DNA of 64,000 nt from Microvirga brassicacearum. GTDB lineage: Bacteria > Pseudomonadota > Alphaproteobacteria > Rhizobiales > Beijerinckiaceae. Below, piece after piece: positions 26,807-36,567 of the stretch (positions are counted from its first letter, which is position 1; each line of letters begins with the position of its first letter). Location: assembly GCF_008757455.1 (NCBI RefSeq), contig NZ_VCMV01000035.1, positions 31,451 through 95,450 on the forward strand, given 5' to 3'. The notes below the pieces were generated by a model that worked only from the letters and a program-made list of their open reading frames with translations, was not told the DNA's origin and did not search any database. The translations under genes were made by a program, and so were the position numbers.

Positions 26807-27874
26807 ATGGCAGCTATCGACGTCTCGCATGTGCGAAAGAGCTACGGCACCGTTCAGGTGGTTCACGGCGTGAGTATTGCGATTGAAGATGGAGAGTTTG
26901 TCACGCTTGTTGGCCCATCGGGCTGCGGGAAGTCGACGCTGCTCCGAATGATTGCCGGCCTAGAACCGATCAGCGGGGGAGAGATCAGTATCGGCGGTCG
27001 GGTTGTTAACAATCTGCCGCCGAAAGAGCGCGACATCGCGATGGTCTTCCAGAACTATGCACTCTACCCTCACATGACGGTCGCGGAGAACATGGGTTTC
27101 TCCTTGAGCCTGAGGGGCGCATCGCGCCAGGAATTTGATACCAGCATCAACCGTGCGGCGGAAATCCTGGGACTCGGACATTTGCTCAAGCGCTATCCAA
27201 GGGAATTATCTGGCGGCCAGCGCCAGCGCGTCGCAATGGGCCGGGCGATTGTGCGCGATCCGGCGGTGTTCCTCTTCGACGAGCCGCTTTCAAACCTCGA
27301 CGCAAAGCTTCGCGTGAAGATGCGCGCCGAAGTCAAATCGCTGCATCAGCGTCTCAAGACAACAACGGTCTATGTGACCCATGACCAGATCGAAGCTATG
27401 ACAATGGCAGACAAAATTGTCGTCATGCACGATGGCGTGGTAGAGCAGGCAGGCGCGCCGCTGGAATTGTACGACTATCCGGTAAACCAATTCGTTGCGG
27501 GTTTCCTCGGATCTCCGGCGATGAATTTTCTCGACGGCCAGATTGAGGAAGGCCCGGCTCCTCACTTTCGGCTAAACGGCAATACCGTCTTGCCCTTGGC
27601 AAGCCTTCCAATGAAATGCCGCGCCGAAGCCGTTCTCGGAATTCGGCCCGAGCATATCACCGTGCACCCGGATGGCGTGCCGGCTGAGATTCTCATTGTG
27701 GAGCCAACCGGCTCGGAGACGCACATTGTGGCGCGAGTTGCCGACCATGATGTCGTTGCCGTTCTGCGGGACCGGTTCGACGGAAAACCCGGAGACCGCA
27801 TTTCATTGCGCCTGGATCCGGCAAGGATCCATCTTTTCGATAAGACGACTCAGATCAGGATTGCAAGTTGCTGA
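26807..27874 (+). CDS. ABC transporter ATP-binding protein (UgpC/MalK-like)
   Basis: A 355-aa ATPase of the CUT1 sugar transporter family. Walker A is GPSGCGKST, signature [15 protein letters not shown], Walker B FLFDEPLSNLDA, switch YVTHDQIEAM. The C-terminal TOBE-type domain contains GIRPEHI and PTGSETHI. The start at 26807 follows GGGAAGAGA; an ATG at 26789 has no such signal. It is the only gene facing right from the shared promoter region, and supplies the ATPase missing from the operon at 21590-24733. Confidence 0.92.
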   Translation: MAAIDVSHVRKSYGTVQVVHGVSIAIEDGEFVTLVGPSGCGKSTLLRMIAGLEPISGGEISIGGRVVNNLPPKERDIAMVFQNYALYPHMTVAENMGFSLSLRGASRQEFDTSINRAAEILGLGHLLKRYPRELSGGQRQRVAMGRAIVRDPAVFLFDEPLSNLDAKLRVKMRAEVKSLHQRLKTTTVYVTHDQIEAMTMADKIVVMHDGVVEQAGAPLELYDYPVNQFVAGFLGSPAMNFLDGQIEEGPAPHFRLNGNTVLPLASLPMKCRAEAVLGIRPEHITVHPDGVPAEILIVEPTGSETHIVARVADHDVVAVLRDRFDGKPGDRISLRLDPARIHLFDKTTQIRIASC

Positions 27875-27987
27875 GAGGGACTGCGCCCTAACACCTCTGA
27901 AGGACCCGAGATCGCCAGCAACGTCGCGGCGCTGCGATTTCGCTCAAGCCGAACGGATCACGAGGGTCAAGTTCGCAGAACACGCTA

Positions 27988-28014
27988 CGGCTGGCCTGGC
28001 GGCGGAGCCAGCCG
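27988..28014. terminator. Hairpin between convergent genes
   Basis: CGGCTGGC (27988-27995) and GCCAGCCG (28007-28014) form a perfect 8-bp stem with an 11-base loop in the 240-bp gap between the ATPase and aldehyde dehydrogenase genes. There is no T-run, so a terminator role is only plausible. Confidence 0.35.
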
Positions 28015-28114
28015 CATGCGCCCTGTCGTATCAGTCCTCCTTCGGCTCAAAACATAGTTCAGGGAGGATCACTTGAGACACACCAGGGGAAGATGACATT
28101 GAACCTTCCCTATA

Positions 28115-29560
28115 TCATCGGACAGAGTTGCCCCAGCCAGACACAGACTTCACGACCATAAACTCCTCCAAGCCCCAGACACCGCCTTCTCGAGCGCCGC
28201 CGGAGTGTCGAACACCGCCGAAAGGCGCTCCAGCACCCCGCGGCTGCCCGTTCATCTCAATCATGCCCGAACGCAACCGCCGTGCTACGCGATGTCGTGT
28301 CTCGCTATTCTGGCTCTGCACATAATTGGTGAGCCCATAGAGAGTGTCGTTGGCGATCTCCACTGCTTCATCCTCGGTGTCGAACGGGATGATTGACAGG
28401 ACTGGTCCAAAAACCTCCTCTTGTGCGATGGTCATCCCGTTTGCGACGTCTGCGAACACAGTCGGCCGGACGAAGTAGCCCCTGTTGAACCCCGAAGGCC
28501 GCCCAGGCCCGCCCGCGATCAGCCGAGCGCCTTCGCGAACACCAATCTGGATCAAAGACTGAATCCGATCGAACTGGCGTGCCGACACCACGGGTCCGAT
28601 GTGGGAGCCTGGCACATCGGGGTCCCCCACGGTGATGGTTTCTGCCACGCGTCGGGCCGTCTCGACTGCGTCTTCGTAGATCGCTCGCTCAACAAGCATC
28701 CGTGTTGGGGCATTACAGCTTTGGCCGCTGTTTGAGAAGCATTGCTTCACACCGCGCTCGATAGCCTGATCGTCCGAATCTGCAAAAACGAGGTTTGCCC
28801 CTTTTCCACCCAGTTCCAAGGCAACACGTTTGAAAGTGGCAGCAGATCCCTGGAGCACTTTGCGTCCGGCCCCTGTGGACCCTGTGAAGCTGATCATGGA
28901 GACATCAGGATGCGAGACCAGGGCAGCTCCCACTCCCTCACCGTCGCCTTGGACAAGGTTGAATACCCCGGCCGGCACTCCTGCTTCGTCGATGATTTCA
29001 GCCAAAAGCATGGAAGAAAGTGGCGCGTATTCCGAAGGTTTCAGCACCATTGTGCAGCCGGCTAAAAGCGCCGGAATGACCTTGAGAGCGACTTGATGCA
29101 TTGGCCAGTTCCACGGAGTGATCAGGCCAACAACGCCGATAGGTTCCATCAGAATACGGTCGTGCGGCGCGTGATCTCCGAGAGGACGGACGAATTCGAA
29201 GGTCTCCATCGCCTTCAGAAAGTTTGTCATGTGGCGCATAGCGGCTGGCGCCTGCCGTGAAATTGCAAAATCGATCGGAGCGCCCATTTCCACGGAGATG
29301 GCTCGGGCTACCTCGTCCACCCTTGCAGAATAAATCGTGCGGATCCTCTCGACCAGGGTGATCCGCTCCACGACATTCGCCGATGACCAGGATGGCAACG
29401 CAGCCTGCGCTGCCGCAACAGCGGCATCCACGTCGCGCGCGCCACCCAAGGCAACAACACCGACGGCCTGCTCGGTTGACTGATTGATCAGGACGTGTTC
29501 GCGGCTTGAGTGCGCGCGCACCCATTGCCCGCCAACGTAAAACTTTCTTAGTTCAAGCAT
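28115..29560 (-). CDS. NAD(P)-dependent aldehyde dehydrogenase
   Basis: A 481-aa cytoplasmic aldehyde dehydrogenase. The oxyanion Asn is in TPWNWPMHQ (N151), FTGSTGAG forms the cofactor loop, the general-base Glu is in ALELGGKGAN (E249), and the nucleophile Cys is in SNSGQSCNAPTR (C282). The start at 29560 overlaps the upstream ATPase stop by 8 bp and gives a normal N-terminus (MLELRKFYVGGQWV). Last gene of the operon starting at 38143; it probably oxidises the aldehyde formed late in the pathway. Confidence 0.9.
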   Translation of the reverse strand: MLELRKFYVGGQWVRAHSSREHVLINQSTEQAVGVVALGGARDVDAAVAAAQAALPSWSSANVVERITLVERIRTIYSARVDEVARAISVEMGAPIDFAISRQAPAAMRHMTNFLKAMETFEFVRPLGDHAPHDRILMEPIGVVGLITPWNWPMHQVALKVIPALLAGCTMVLKPSEYAPLSSMLLAEIIDEAGVPAGVFNLVQGDGEGVGAALVSHPDVSMISFTGSTGAGRKVLQGSAATFKRVALELGGKGANLVFADSDDQAIERGVKQCFSNSGQSCNAPTRMLVERAIYEDAVETARRVAETITVGDPDVPGSHIGPVVSARQFDRIQSLIQIGVREGARLIAGGPGRPSGFNRGYFVRPTVFADVANGMTIAQEEVFGPVLSIIPFDTEDEAVEIANDTLYGLTNYVQSQNSETRHRVARRLRSGMIEMNGQPRGAGAPFGGVRHSGGAREGGVWGLEEFMVVKSVSGWGNSVR

Positions 29561-30638
29561 ATCGTTTGGCTCTTTGGATATTTGTGTGGTCACCAGGCGC
29601 CGCAACACCATCGAAAGTATGAATCAGCTGGCCGGGGACGGAGAGATGAATCCTCTCGCCCGGCTGCACGGATGTCCGGCCACGAACAATAACACGAACG
29701 ACGTGACCACTGATGCGGGCGGTGATTTGCGTCTCCGATCCAGTGGGCTCCACAACCGAGACCGTTGCCGGCCAGCCAGAGCTGGAAAGCTCAAAATGTT
29801 CGGGGCGGACGCCGATGGTAACTCTGGTCTGCGCAACGCGGTTTGTGAAAGGCAACTGAAGCCTGGTTCCGTCCTCCAGGATGAGTTGGGACGCGTCGCC
29901 AACATTGCCCTCGAGAAAGTTCATTGGCGGCGAGCCAATGAAGGCCGCTACAAAACGGCTGGCCGGGTTGTCGTACAGTTCGAGCGGCGGCCCCTCCTGC
30001 TCGATCACGCCGCCATTCATTACCACAACCCGGTCGGCTAAGGTCATGGCCTCAATCTGATCATGGGTTACATAGACTGTTGTGGTCTTTAGCCGCTGAT
30101 GAAGCTCTTTGATTTCAGAGCGCATCTGAACTCGCAGCTTCGCATCCAGGTTCGACAACGGTTCGTCGAAAAGAAACACGTTTGGTTCACGAACGATAGC
30201 TCGTCCCATCGCTACTCTCTGGCGCTGGCCACCCGAAAGAGCTCGCGGCTTGCGATCTAAAAGATTTTCGAGTCCCAAAATGCGCGCGGCGTTGTTGACG
30301 CGGCTTTCAATCTCGGTTTTCGGGCTCCGGCGCTGGCGCAACGCGAATCCCATGTTGTCGCGGACATTCATGTGCGGATAGAGAGCGTAATTCTGGAATA
30401 CCATCGCAATGTTGCGATCTTTGGGTGCGATGTGGTTGACGATCCGATCCCCGATGGCAATCTCACCATCAGTGACATCTTCCAGGCCGGCGATCATTCT
30501 CAGCAGTGTCGACTTCCCGCATCCGGATGGCCCGACCAGGGCAACGAACTCTCCTTCGTTAATATGAAGCGAAACGCCGTGTAGTACCTCGACGCTACCA
30601 TATGATTTGCGGACATCGCGAATATCAACGGTTCCCAT
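29553..30638 (-). CDS. ABC transporter ATP-binding protein (UgpC/MalK-like)
   Basis: A 361-aa ATPase with Walker A GPSGCGKST, signature [15 protein letters not shown], Walker B FLFDEPLSNLDA and a C-terminal TOBE-like region (GVRPEHF, PTGSETQI). The start at 30638 (MGTVDIRDV) follows TGAGGACTG; upstream in-frame codons lack a Shine-Dalgarno. It is close in sequence to the ATPase at 26807, so the two CUT1 systems are paralogous. It would power the permeases at 31430-33207. Confidence 0.92.
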   Translation of the reverse strand: MGTVDIRDVRKSYGSVEVLHGVSLHINEGEFVALVGPSGCGKSTLLRMIAGLEDVTDGEIAIGDRIVNHIAPKDRNIAMVFQNYALYPHMNVRDNMGFALRQRRSPKTEIESRVNNAARILGLENLLDRKPRALSGGQRQRVAMGRAIVREPNVFLFDEPLSNLDAKLRVQMRSEIKELHQRLKTTTVYVTHDQIEAMTLADRVVVMNGGVIEQEGPPLELYDNPASRFVAAFIGSPPMNFLEGNVGDASQLILEDGTRLQLPFTNRVAQTRVTIGVRPEHFELSSSGWPATVSVVEPTGSETQITARISGHVVRVIVRGRTSVQPGERIHLSVPGQLIHTFDGVAAPGDHTNIQRAKRYA

Positions 30639-30730
30639 TGCAGTCCTCACATTCTGTATCAAAGCGGGTCGGACAGCGATGCTCGAGTGCTGCTGCGTCG
30701 TTGGATCAAAAAGGCTAGGCCGTCCGAGCG

Positions 30731-31393
30731 TTATGGCCCGATAACGCTGATTGCTCTGATAAGGAAATCACCGGTAATTCTCTCATGTTCTTTGGCCATC
30801 TCCGCAGCAGCCTTGAAGTCGCCCGCACGCAGAAGATCCCGGATCTTCCGATGCTCCTTCTGAGCCTGCTCCAAGCGCTCACGCTGCGGCGGAATACCGT
30901 GCCTTTGGCTCGACATCAGACCGAGCATGTTGCTCAGAAGCCTGTGGCACCAGGGCGACTGCGGATTATCGCATAAAAGCTCATGAAGCTCATAGTTCTT
31001 GGATGCAAACAGCTGCAAGTCTCCACTGTGCAGAGCCTGGTCCAAGGCGTCGATGACCTCGTCGATCTGATTGAGGCGCGCTTCGTTGAAATTCGGCGCG
31101 CCCAGTTCGATGGCCAACTCGCAAATACGCCCGCGCAATGCGCTGATCTCACGGATCTGGTCCCCATGCAGGCCTTTCACTACGGCTCCGACGTGACTTT
31201 GGACTTCCAGCCAGCCTTCTGACTCAAGGCTGCGGATCGCCTCGCGGATCGGAGTTTCACTGATTCCGAGCGCAGTGGACACTTCACGTGTCGTAATCCG
31301 GTCTCCCGGTCGAACAGCGCCGGATAGCACCATATTCTGGATATGGCGGCGGGCCATTTCCGTTTTCGTCACATAGATATTCGGATGTTGCAT
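30731..31393 (-). CDS. GntR family regulator, FadR/FCD subfamily
   Basis: A 220-aa regulator. The winged helix-turn-helix is near residues 20-75 (GDRITTREVSTALGISETPI), followed by an FCD ligand-binding domain (ELHELLCDNPQSPWCHRLLSN; EHRKIRDLL). It lies in the middle of the transport operon, 36 bp after the MalG-like permease and 92 bp before the ATPase. It probably senses the pathway intermediate and binds the palindrome at 38161-38179 at the operon head. Confidence 0.87.
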   Translation of the reverse strand: MQHPNIYVTKTEMARRHIQNMVLSGAVRPGDRITTREVSTALGISETPIREAIRSLESEGWLEVQSHVGAVVKGLHGDQIREISALRGRICELAIELGAPNFNEARLNQIDEVIDALDQALHSGDLQLFASKNYELHELLCDNPQSPWCHRLLSNMLGLMSSQRHGIPPQRERLEQAQKEHRKIRDLLRAGDFKAAAEMAKEHERITGDFLIRAISVIGP

Positions 31394-31429
31394 AAGCTGT
31401 TCCAGTACTGCCTCGCGAAAGGGGGCGAA

Positions 31430-32290
31430 TTATCCCTTCGTCGCTCCATCGGCTAACCCTCGTATCAACCACTTTTGCACCAGCAAGGCGAAGATTACGA
31501 CCGGCACCACTGTGATCGTCCCGACGGCTGTCAGGGCACCCCAGTTTGCACCGTTGATGGTGTCTCCCGCAATTCCGGCAATCGCAACAGGGATCGTGGA
31601 AGCAACGCGGTTTGTCAGGACCAAGGCAAAGAGGAGTTCCTCCCATGCGAGGATCATACTGAAAATCAGGGTTGAGATCAGACCCGGCAGAGAGATCGGC
31701 AAGATGATCTTGAAAAAAGCGCCGTATCGCGAGCAGCCGTCAATCATGGCCGATTCTTCGAGCTCTGGAGGTAGAGAGATAAAGAAACTCCGCATCAGCC
31801 ACATGACATAGGGAATGAGGAAGGTGCTGTAGGCCAGGATCAACGTGATGTGCTTGTCGGTAAGGCCAAGCTGCCGGGCAACCAGGAACATCGGTACCGC
31901 CAATGCGATCGGAGGGACACCGCGAGAGAGAAGAATCAGGACCCCGAACGTCGCCGCGCCGCGCAGCCGGATGCGCGCGAGCGCGTAGCCCGCCATTGTG
32001 CCGACGACGATTGACAGCAATCCCGACCCTGCGGCGACGATGACGGTATTGATCAGGCGGCGCTCGATATCAGCTCGCCGGAAATACTCCACGTATGTGG
32101 CAAAAGTCGGCGTGAAGAAAAACTTGGGTGGAGTGGTAAATATGTCGACCTGATGCTTGAACGATGTCAGCACCATCCAGAAGACGGGGAACAGAAAAAT
32201 CAGGGTGATCAAGACTCCCGCGAGGACGCGGATCCGATGCCCCATCCGGGTCTGCGAGCGAAGTCCAGCGGCGGTGGCGAATGTGCTCAA
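31430..32290 (-). CDS. Carbohydrate ABC transporter permease (CUT1, MalG-like)
   Basis: A 286-aa inner-membrane permease with an N-terminal helix near residues 22-42 and an EAA loop around ELEESAMIDGCSRYGAFFKI. It ends GLADGATKG. The start is a TTG at 32290 overlapping the previous stop (TTGA) and preceded by GGAGGA seven bases upstream, which makes the non-ATG start convincing. Confidence 0.9.
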   Translation of the reverse strand: MSTFATAAGLRSQTRMGHRIRVLAGVLITLIFLFPVFWMVLTSFKHQVDIFTTPPKFFFTPTFATYVEYFRRADIERRLINTVIVAAGSGLLSIVVGTMAGYALARIRLRGAATFGVLILLSRGVPPIALAVPMFLVARQLGLTDKHITLILAYSTFLIPYVMWLMRSFFISLPPELEESAMIDGCSRYGAFFKIILPISLPGLISTLIFSMILAWEELLFALVLTNRVASTIPVAIAGIAGDTINGANWGALTAVGTITVVPVVIFALLVQKWLIRGLADGATKG

Positions 32291-33207
32291 AACTGTTCCT
32301 CCAGCTTCCGGCTGCCGTACAGGAAGACACCAGTCAGGATCATCGTCAGAACAAGCACGATAACGGCCATGGCAGACGATTCAGCAAACCGGAGAGATCT
32401 GAACGCCTCTTCATAGATGAACAGGTTGATGACATTCGTGGCCTTCCCGGGCCCGCCATAGGTTGCCGCAAGAACAATGTCGAACATCTTCACGGCACCT
32501 AGCCAGCGGATAACGAATGTAGCGGCGATGATCGGGACGAGCAGCGGGAGCGCGACAGACCAGAGCGTTGCCCACCACCCCGCGCCGTCTATCTTCGCGG
32601 CCTCGAAGACGTCTTTCGGCAACGCCAGAAGTGCGGCCGTGGCGATGAGTACGATGAACGGCGTCCACCGCCATGTGTCGATGATGATGACCGCTGCCAT
32701 CGCCAGGTGAGGATCGCCAAACCAATCCAACGGGCCGATGCCGATCGTCTGTAGTGCGTGGTTCATCAGCCCCCAAAGGGGGTCCAGGATCATGCGCCAT
32801 ATGCCGCCGGCCACAACTGGCGCGACAACCATTGGGATGATGAACAGCGCCCGCACCGCGCCTCGCCCCGACCACTCGGCATTGATCAAAAATGCGATCG
32901 AGAAGCCGAGAACGATTTGGAGCGGTAGCGCGATAACGAGGTACACCAAGGTCACTTGGAGCGCGTCCCAGAAGCGGTAATCGCTTAAGACTTCCTCATA
33001 GTTGGACCATCCGACCCATTCTCCGGCGCCGAAGGTTGATAGATCAAACTCCGTAAAGCTGATGTTGATGGTGTAGAAAATCGGGTAGGCGAGCGTGATC
33101 AAGAGGAGCACGATCGACGGCATCATGAACGACCATCGTGATATCAGGTCGCCTGCTCTTCCCCGTGCAACACGTCGGGTGCCGTGAATTCTCGAGTTTG
33201 CCAACAC
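32287..33207 (-). CDS. Carbohydrate ABC transporter permease (CUT1, MalF-like)
   Basis: A 306-aa permease; the first helix is in MMPSIVLLLITLAYPIFYTI, and the EAA loop reads VFEAAKIDGAGWWATLWSV. It starts at a GTG (33207) 15 bp after the small dehydrogenase-subunit gene and overlaps the MalG-like gene by 4 bp. Together they form the channel for the binding protein encoded at 36794-38143, although three enzyme genes lie between. Confidence 0.9.
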   Translation of the reverse strand: MLANSRIHGTRRVARGRAGDLISRWSFMMPSIVLLLITLAYPIFYTINISFTEFDLSTFGAGEWVGWSNYEEVLSDYRFWDALQVTLVYLVIALPLQIVLGFSIAFLINAEWSGRGAVRALFIIPMVVAPVVAGGIWRMILDPLWGLMNHALQTIGIGPLDWFGDPHLAMAAVIIIDTWRWTPFIVLIATAALLALPKDVFEAAKIDGAGWWATLWSVALPLLVPIIAATFVIRWLGAVKMFDIVLAATYGGPGKATNVINLFIYEEAFRSLRFAESSAMAVIVLVLTMILTGVFLYGSRKLEEQF

Positions 33208-33222
33208 GTGCGCTCTTTCGTT

Positions 33223-33690
33223 CTAATCTGCGTCGCGGTAAATCTTGCCGCGCGATCGGACCGGCTCCAGCAACGACCAGTCGCCCTGTGGAACAGCAAA
33301 GCCAACAGGAAATGGTGGGCGAACTTCCATTCCGACCGACGACATGACGCGGTCATCGCGGTAGTAGCATCGCACCGTCACCGCCTCGACAACTCCGGCG
33401 AGATCGGGGCGGCCGGATCGAAACCTGGAAAGCAGCGCCCGTTGCTCGATCGAAGACAAGACAGCCAACGGGCCTCCGGCCATTTCGGTGATGGCGTGAA
33501 GAGCTTGGCGTAGCGCCGGCAGGTCTCGGCCGATGGACCTCAGGATATCGGCAAAGATGGCGGGATCCGTTGCGCCCGGAAGCCCGAGCTCCTCACTTGG
33601 CGGAATCATGTGGCTGGCAACACAATGAAGCGTCTCCTGTTCGGCAGGGGACAATTCATCGAGGGCTATCGTCTGCGATGATGCAATCAT
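33223..33690 (-). CDS. Gluconate 2-dehydrogenase subunit 3-like protein
   Basis: A 155-aa protein of the gluconate 2-dehydrogenase subunit 3 family, recognisable from LSPAEQETLHCVASHMIPPS and the later TVRCYYRDDRVMSSVGMEVRP region. Family members partner a GMC flavoprotein, here the gene 6 bp upstream. Classical members carry a twin-arginine signal that exports the complex; this one has no such N-terminus, so the pair may work in the cytoplasm. Confidence 0.75.
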   Translation of the reverse strand: MIASSQTIALDELSPAEQETLHCVASHMIPPSEELGLPGATDPAIFADILRSIGRDLPALRQALHAITEMAGGPLAVLSSIEQRALLSRFRSGRPDLAGVVEAVTVRCYYRDDRVMSSVGMEVRPPFPVGFAVPQGDWSLLEPVRSRGKIYRDAD

Positions 33691-33696
33691 GTCGGC

Positions 33697-35310
33697 TCAG
33701 TTGAACAGGTCATAGATGCGGGATTTGATCTGGTCGGCAACGTACAGGGCGACGGCCTGAATCGTCGCGGTTGGGTTGACCCCGCCGGATGTGACGAAAA
33801 CGCTGCCATCTACAATGAAAAGGTTCTTTACGTCGTGGCTGCGCCCCCATGCGTTCACGACAGATCGTTTCGGATCGTGGCCCATGCGTGCTGTTCCCAT
33901 CAGGTGCCAACCCGCATAGGGCAAGGGCGATTTGAAAGTGATGTCACGTGCTCCCGCGGCCTTGAGGATCTCGATGCCGCGAGCAACGGAGTGATCCAGC
34001 ATTCTTTGGGTGTTCTCACCGATCCTGTACGTAATTTTCGGTGCTGGAATCCCGTTGATGTCCTTCAAGTGGGGATCCAGGGTCACCCGGTTGATCTCTT
34101 CGGGAAGATCTTCGCATATGGAGACCATCCCAGCGCTCCGACAGAAGAGCCGGCGGAAAGCCGCGTGGTGCTCGTCACCCCATGGCAGGAGACCGTCGGC
34201 AAGACCCGTGGTCGCTGTGCGGACCGGCCCCAGTCCCCGCGAGAACTGATAACAGTATCCCCGCTTGAAACCTCGCGCCGGGTCCGTCTCGTAGAACTCC
34301 ATGCTCCAGATGCAAATCGGGGGGCCGCGGTAACCGTCGAGCGGTTCATCGAAATGTCCCCGGATCTGGGCGTAGGGATGGAACATCAGGTTCTTCCCGA
34401 CCAGACCGCTCGAGTTCGCGAGCCCGCCGGGAAAACGTTCCGAGGCTGAGTTCAGGAGGATGCGGGGCGTCCCGATTCCGTTGCAGGCCATGATAACAAT
34501 CTCGGCGGGCTGGAATCTCTCCTGGCCATCCGGATCGAAATAGTAGGCGCCGGTCGCCATCTGCTCGTCGTTGGTCTCGATTCGGCTGACCCGGCACCGC
34601 GTACGAAGTTCGACGCGGGACCGCACAGCCTCGGGCCAGTAGGTGACGTCCGTGCTGGCTTTGGCACCTTGCGCGCAGCCGGCGGGGCAATGACCCAGAT
34701 TGATGCAAGGCGCACGCCCTTGGTACTCTTGCGTTGAGATCGCGCTATCGGACGGCCACCAGTGCCACCCGAGCTTGTTCATCGCGCTACCCAGCTTTTC
34801 GCCCGTCCGCCCGAGCGGGATAGGAGGCATAACAGCGTCCTTGGGTGGATAGGCCGGGTCACCGGCCAGACTTGCGACGCCCATCATCTGGTCGTTCAAA
34901 GCATAAAACGGCTCCAGCGTACGATAATCGATCGGCCAATCATCGGCGACGCCATCGAGGGAGCGAACGCGAAAGTCCGAGGGGTGCAGACGGGGAAAAT
35001 GCCCGGCATAGAACACTGTCCCGCCACCGACACCGTTGTAGTTGGCTATCTTGATCGAGGAGTCGTCCTCGTTAATGGGATAGTCTGCGGCCAATCCTCT
35101 GCGGTTGGGGCTTATAGAGTAGTCTTCGGACTGCCGGGCTTCCCAGTCTCGACCTGTGCTGGGAAAGTCAGACGACCGCGGCCAATCTCCCTGCTCCAGG
35201 CACAGGATCCGCATTTTTGTATCGGCCAGGCTCCAGGCAATCGCCGCCCCTGAGGCACCCGCTCCGATGATGAGGACGTCGACAGGTTCGTTTCTGGTAA
35301 CACTCTGCAT
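33697..35310 (-). CDS. GMC oxidoreductase (gluconate 2-dehydrogenase flavoprotein-like)
   Basis: A 537-aa FAD enzyme of the GMC family in the branch that pairs with subunit 3 proteins. The Rossmann motif is VLIIGAGASGAAIAWSL near residues 13-29; ANYNGVGGGTVFYAGHFPRL is the second conserved region; the active-site His is in YAGWHLMGTARMG close to the C-terminus. The segment APCINLGHCPAGCAQGAKAS has a cysteine pattern known in this branch. No signal peptide is seen and no cytochrome subunit gene is nearby. Probably oxidises a sugar acid or polyol. Confidence 0.88.
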   Translation of the reverse strand: MQSVTRNEPVDVLIIGAGASGAAIAWSLADTKMRILCLEQGDWPRSSDFPSTGRDWEARQSEDYSISPNRRGLAADYPINEDDSSIKIANYNGVGGGTVFYAGHFPRLHPSDFRVRSLDGVADDWPIDYRTLEPFYALNDQMMGVASLAGDPAYPPKDAVMPPIPLGRTGEKLGSAMNKLGWHWWPSDSAISTQEYQGRAPCINLGHCPAGCAQGAKASTDVTYWPEAVRSRVELRTRCRVSRIETNDEQMATGAYYFDPDGQERFQPAEIVIMACNGIGTPRILLNSASERFPGGLANSSGLVGKNLMFHPYAQIRGHFDEPLDGYRGPPICIWSMEFYETDPARGFKRGYCYQFSRGLGPVRTATTGLADGLLPWGDEHHAAFRRLFCRSAGMVSICEDLPEEINRVTLDPHLKDINGIPAPKITYRIGENTQRMLDHSVARGIEILKAAGARDITFKSPLPYAGWHLMGTARMGHDPKRSVVNAWGRSHDVKNLFIVDGSVFVTSGGVNPTATIQAVALYVADQIKSRIYDLFN

Positions 35311-35340
35311 CTGGACTTTCCTTGCAGTCTCACATCTGCG

Positions 35341-36567
35341 TCAGACGGAAAGTCGCGGGATTGGTGTTTTCTTGGCAGGCCCGACAGAATCGAGAGGCGG
35401 GTGCGCGCGCAGTGCTGCCTCGATCGGCTCGGTGCCCCAGCCCGGCCGGTCGGGAACGATCAAATAGCCATCCTTGTATACCGGGAGGTGCGTAAAGAGG
35501 TCAGCGTCCCAAGCCACCCGGTCGATGTCGGTTTCCATAATCCGCATATTCGGGACGACGGCACTGAAATGCGCATTCATCATCGTGCACAGATGTCCAT
35601 AGAAGTTATGGCACGCCACGTTCGTTTCGTAAGCCTCCGCGGCCGCTGCGATCTTAAGAGACTGCCAAACGCCGTTCCATGGGGTATCGATGATCGCTAC
35701 GTCCACAGCCTGTTCGCGGAAGAAAGGCAAAAACTGTTGCAAGCCGATCAACGTCTCGCACGACGCGATCGGATGTCGGCTTTGCGAGCGGATGTACGCC
35801 AGCGCTTTTGGATCGAGCGTATCTAGCTCGATCCAAAAGAGATCCAGATCCTCAATTTCGCGCAAGAGCTTCAGGTAGCCCTCGGTTCTGGCATTGAAGT
35901 TGAGATCCAGCAGAATATCAACATCCGGGCCTGCTGCCTCGCGCATCACTTCGAGATGCCGGCGCAGATCCTTCAGAGTTTTACGGTCGACATTGCGGGC
36001 AGGATCATGCGGCCTGCCGAAACCCGGAGACCAACCACTAATCCTGTCATCCCCGTCATAATGGAAGATGTTCGTCTTGAGCGCTGTGAAACCTTTTTCA
36101 CCAACCTCGCGTCCAATCTCTCGAACGCCATGAATATCGGTGATGCCGGGTGTATAATGCTCGGTGCGAGCGCGGTAGGATACACAATGTGACCAATAAA
36201 CCCGGATCTTATCGCGGACCTTCCCTCCAAGCAGAGCATAGCAGGGCACATCAAGGGTTTTTGCCTTCACGTCGAGCAGGGCATTCTCAATGGCGCCAAG
36301 GGCCTGCCCGATGACACCTCCCGCGCCTGGCCGCGTCGAGTCACGCAAATCCTCTCGAATGTGTTCATGGTTCATAGCACTTTGGCCAATCAGCCGGTGG
36401 CCAATCTGCCCTATCACATTGGCGACACCTGGAGATCCGAAGCTTTCATCGAATTCGCTCCAGCCTACCGTTCCGTCCTCAGTCGTGATTTTTAGAAAAT
36501 TATAATTGCGCCACGAATTGCTGCAGGACAGCGTCCTCACTTCGCCTACGATCGCTTTTTTTGACAT
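35341..36567 (-). CDS. Enolase-superfamily (mandelate racemase subgroup) protein
   Basis: A 408-aa barrel enzyme related to acid-sugar dehydratases. The position that is usually KxK reads KTN here (K164, N166). Metal-ligand style residues are D221 (LLDLN), E247 (WIELD) and E271 (SCETL), with histidines at H320 and H325 (ACHNFYGHL). This differs from the enzyme at 25507-26688, so a different substrate or chemistry is likely. The start at 36567 follows TGAGGAAAAC; an upstream in-frame ATG is weaker. Confidence 0.83.
   Translation of the reverse strand: MSKKAIVGEVRTLSCSNSWRNYNFLKITTEDGTVGWSEFDESFGSPGVANVIGQIGHRLIGQSAMNHEHIREDLRDSTRPGAGGVIGQALGAIENALLDVKAKTLDVPCYALLGGKVRDKIRVYWSHCVSYRARTEHYTPGITDIHGVREIGREVGEKGFTALKTNIFHYDGDDRISGWSPGFGRPHDPARNVDRKTLKDLRRHLEVMREAAGPDVDILLDLNFNARTEGYLKLLREIEDLDLFWIELDTLDPKALAYIRSQSRHPIASCETLIGLQQFLPFFREQAVDVAIIDTPWNGVWQSLKIAAAAEAYETNVACHNFYGHLCTMMNAHFSAVVPNMRIMETDIDRVAWDADLFTHLPVYKDGYLIVPDRPGWGTEPIEAALRAHPPLDSVGPAKKTPIPRLSV

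Noticed and set aside
26960-27181. Similarity between the ATPases at 26807 and 29553 as a possible recent DNA repeat
   Set aside because: They share protein motifs expected of any two UgpC/MalK-like proteins, but the DNA is not repeat-like over long stretches.
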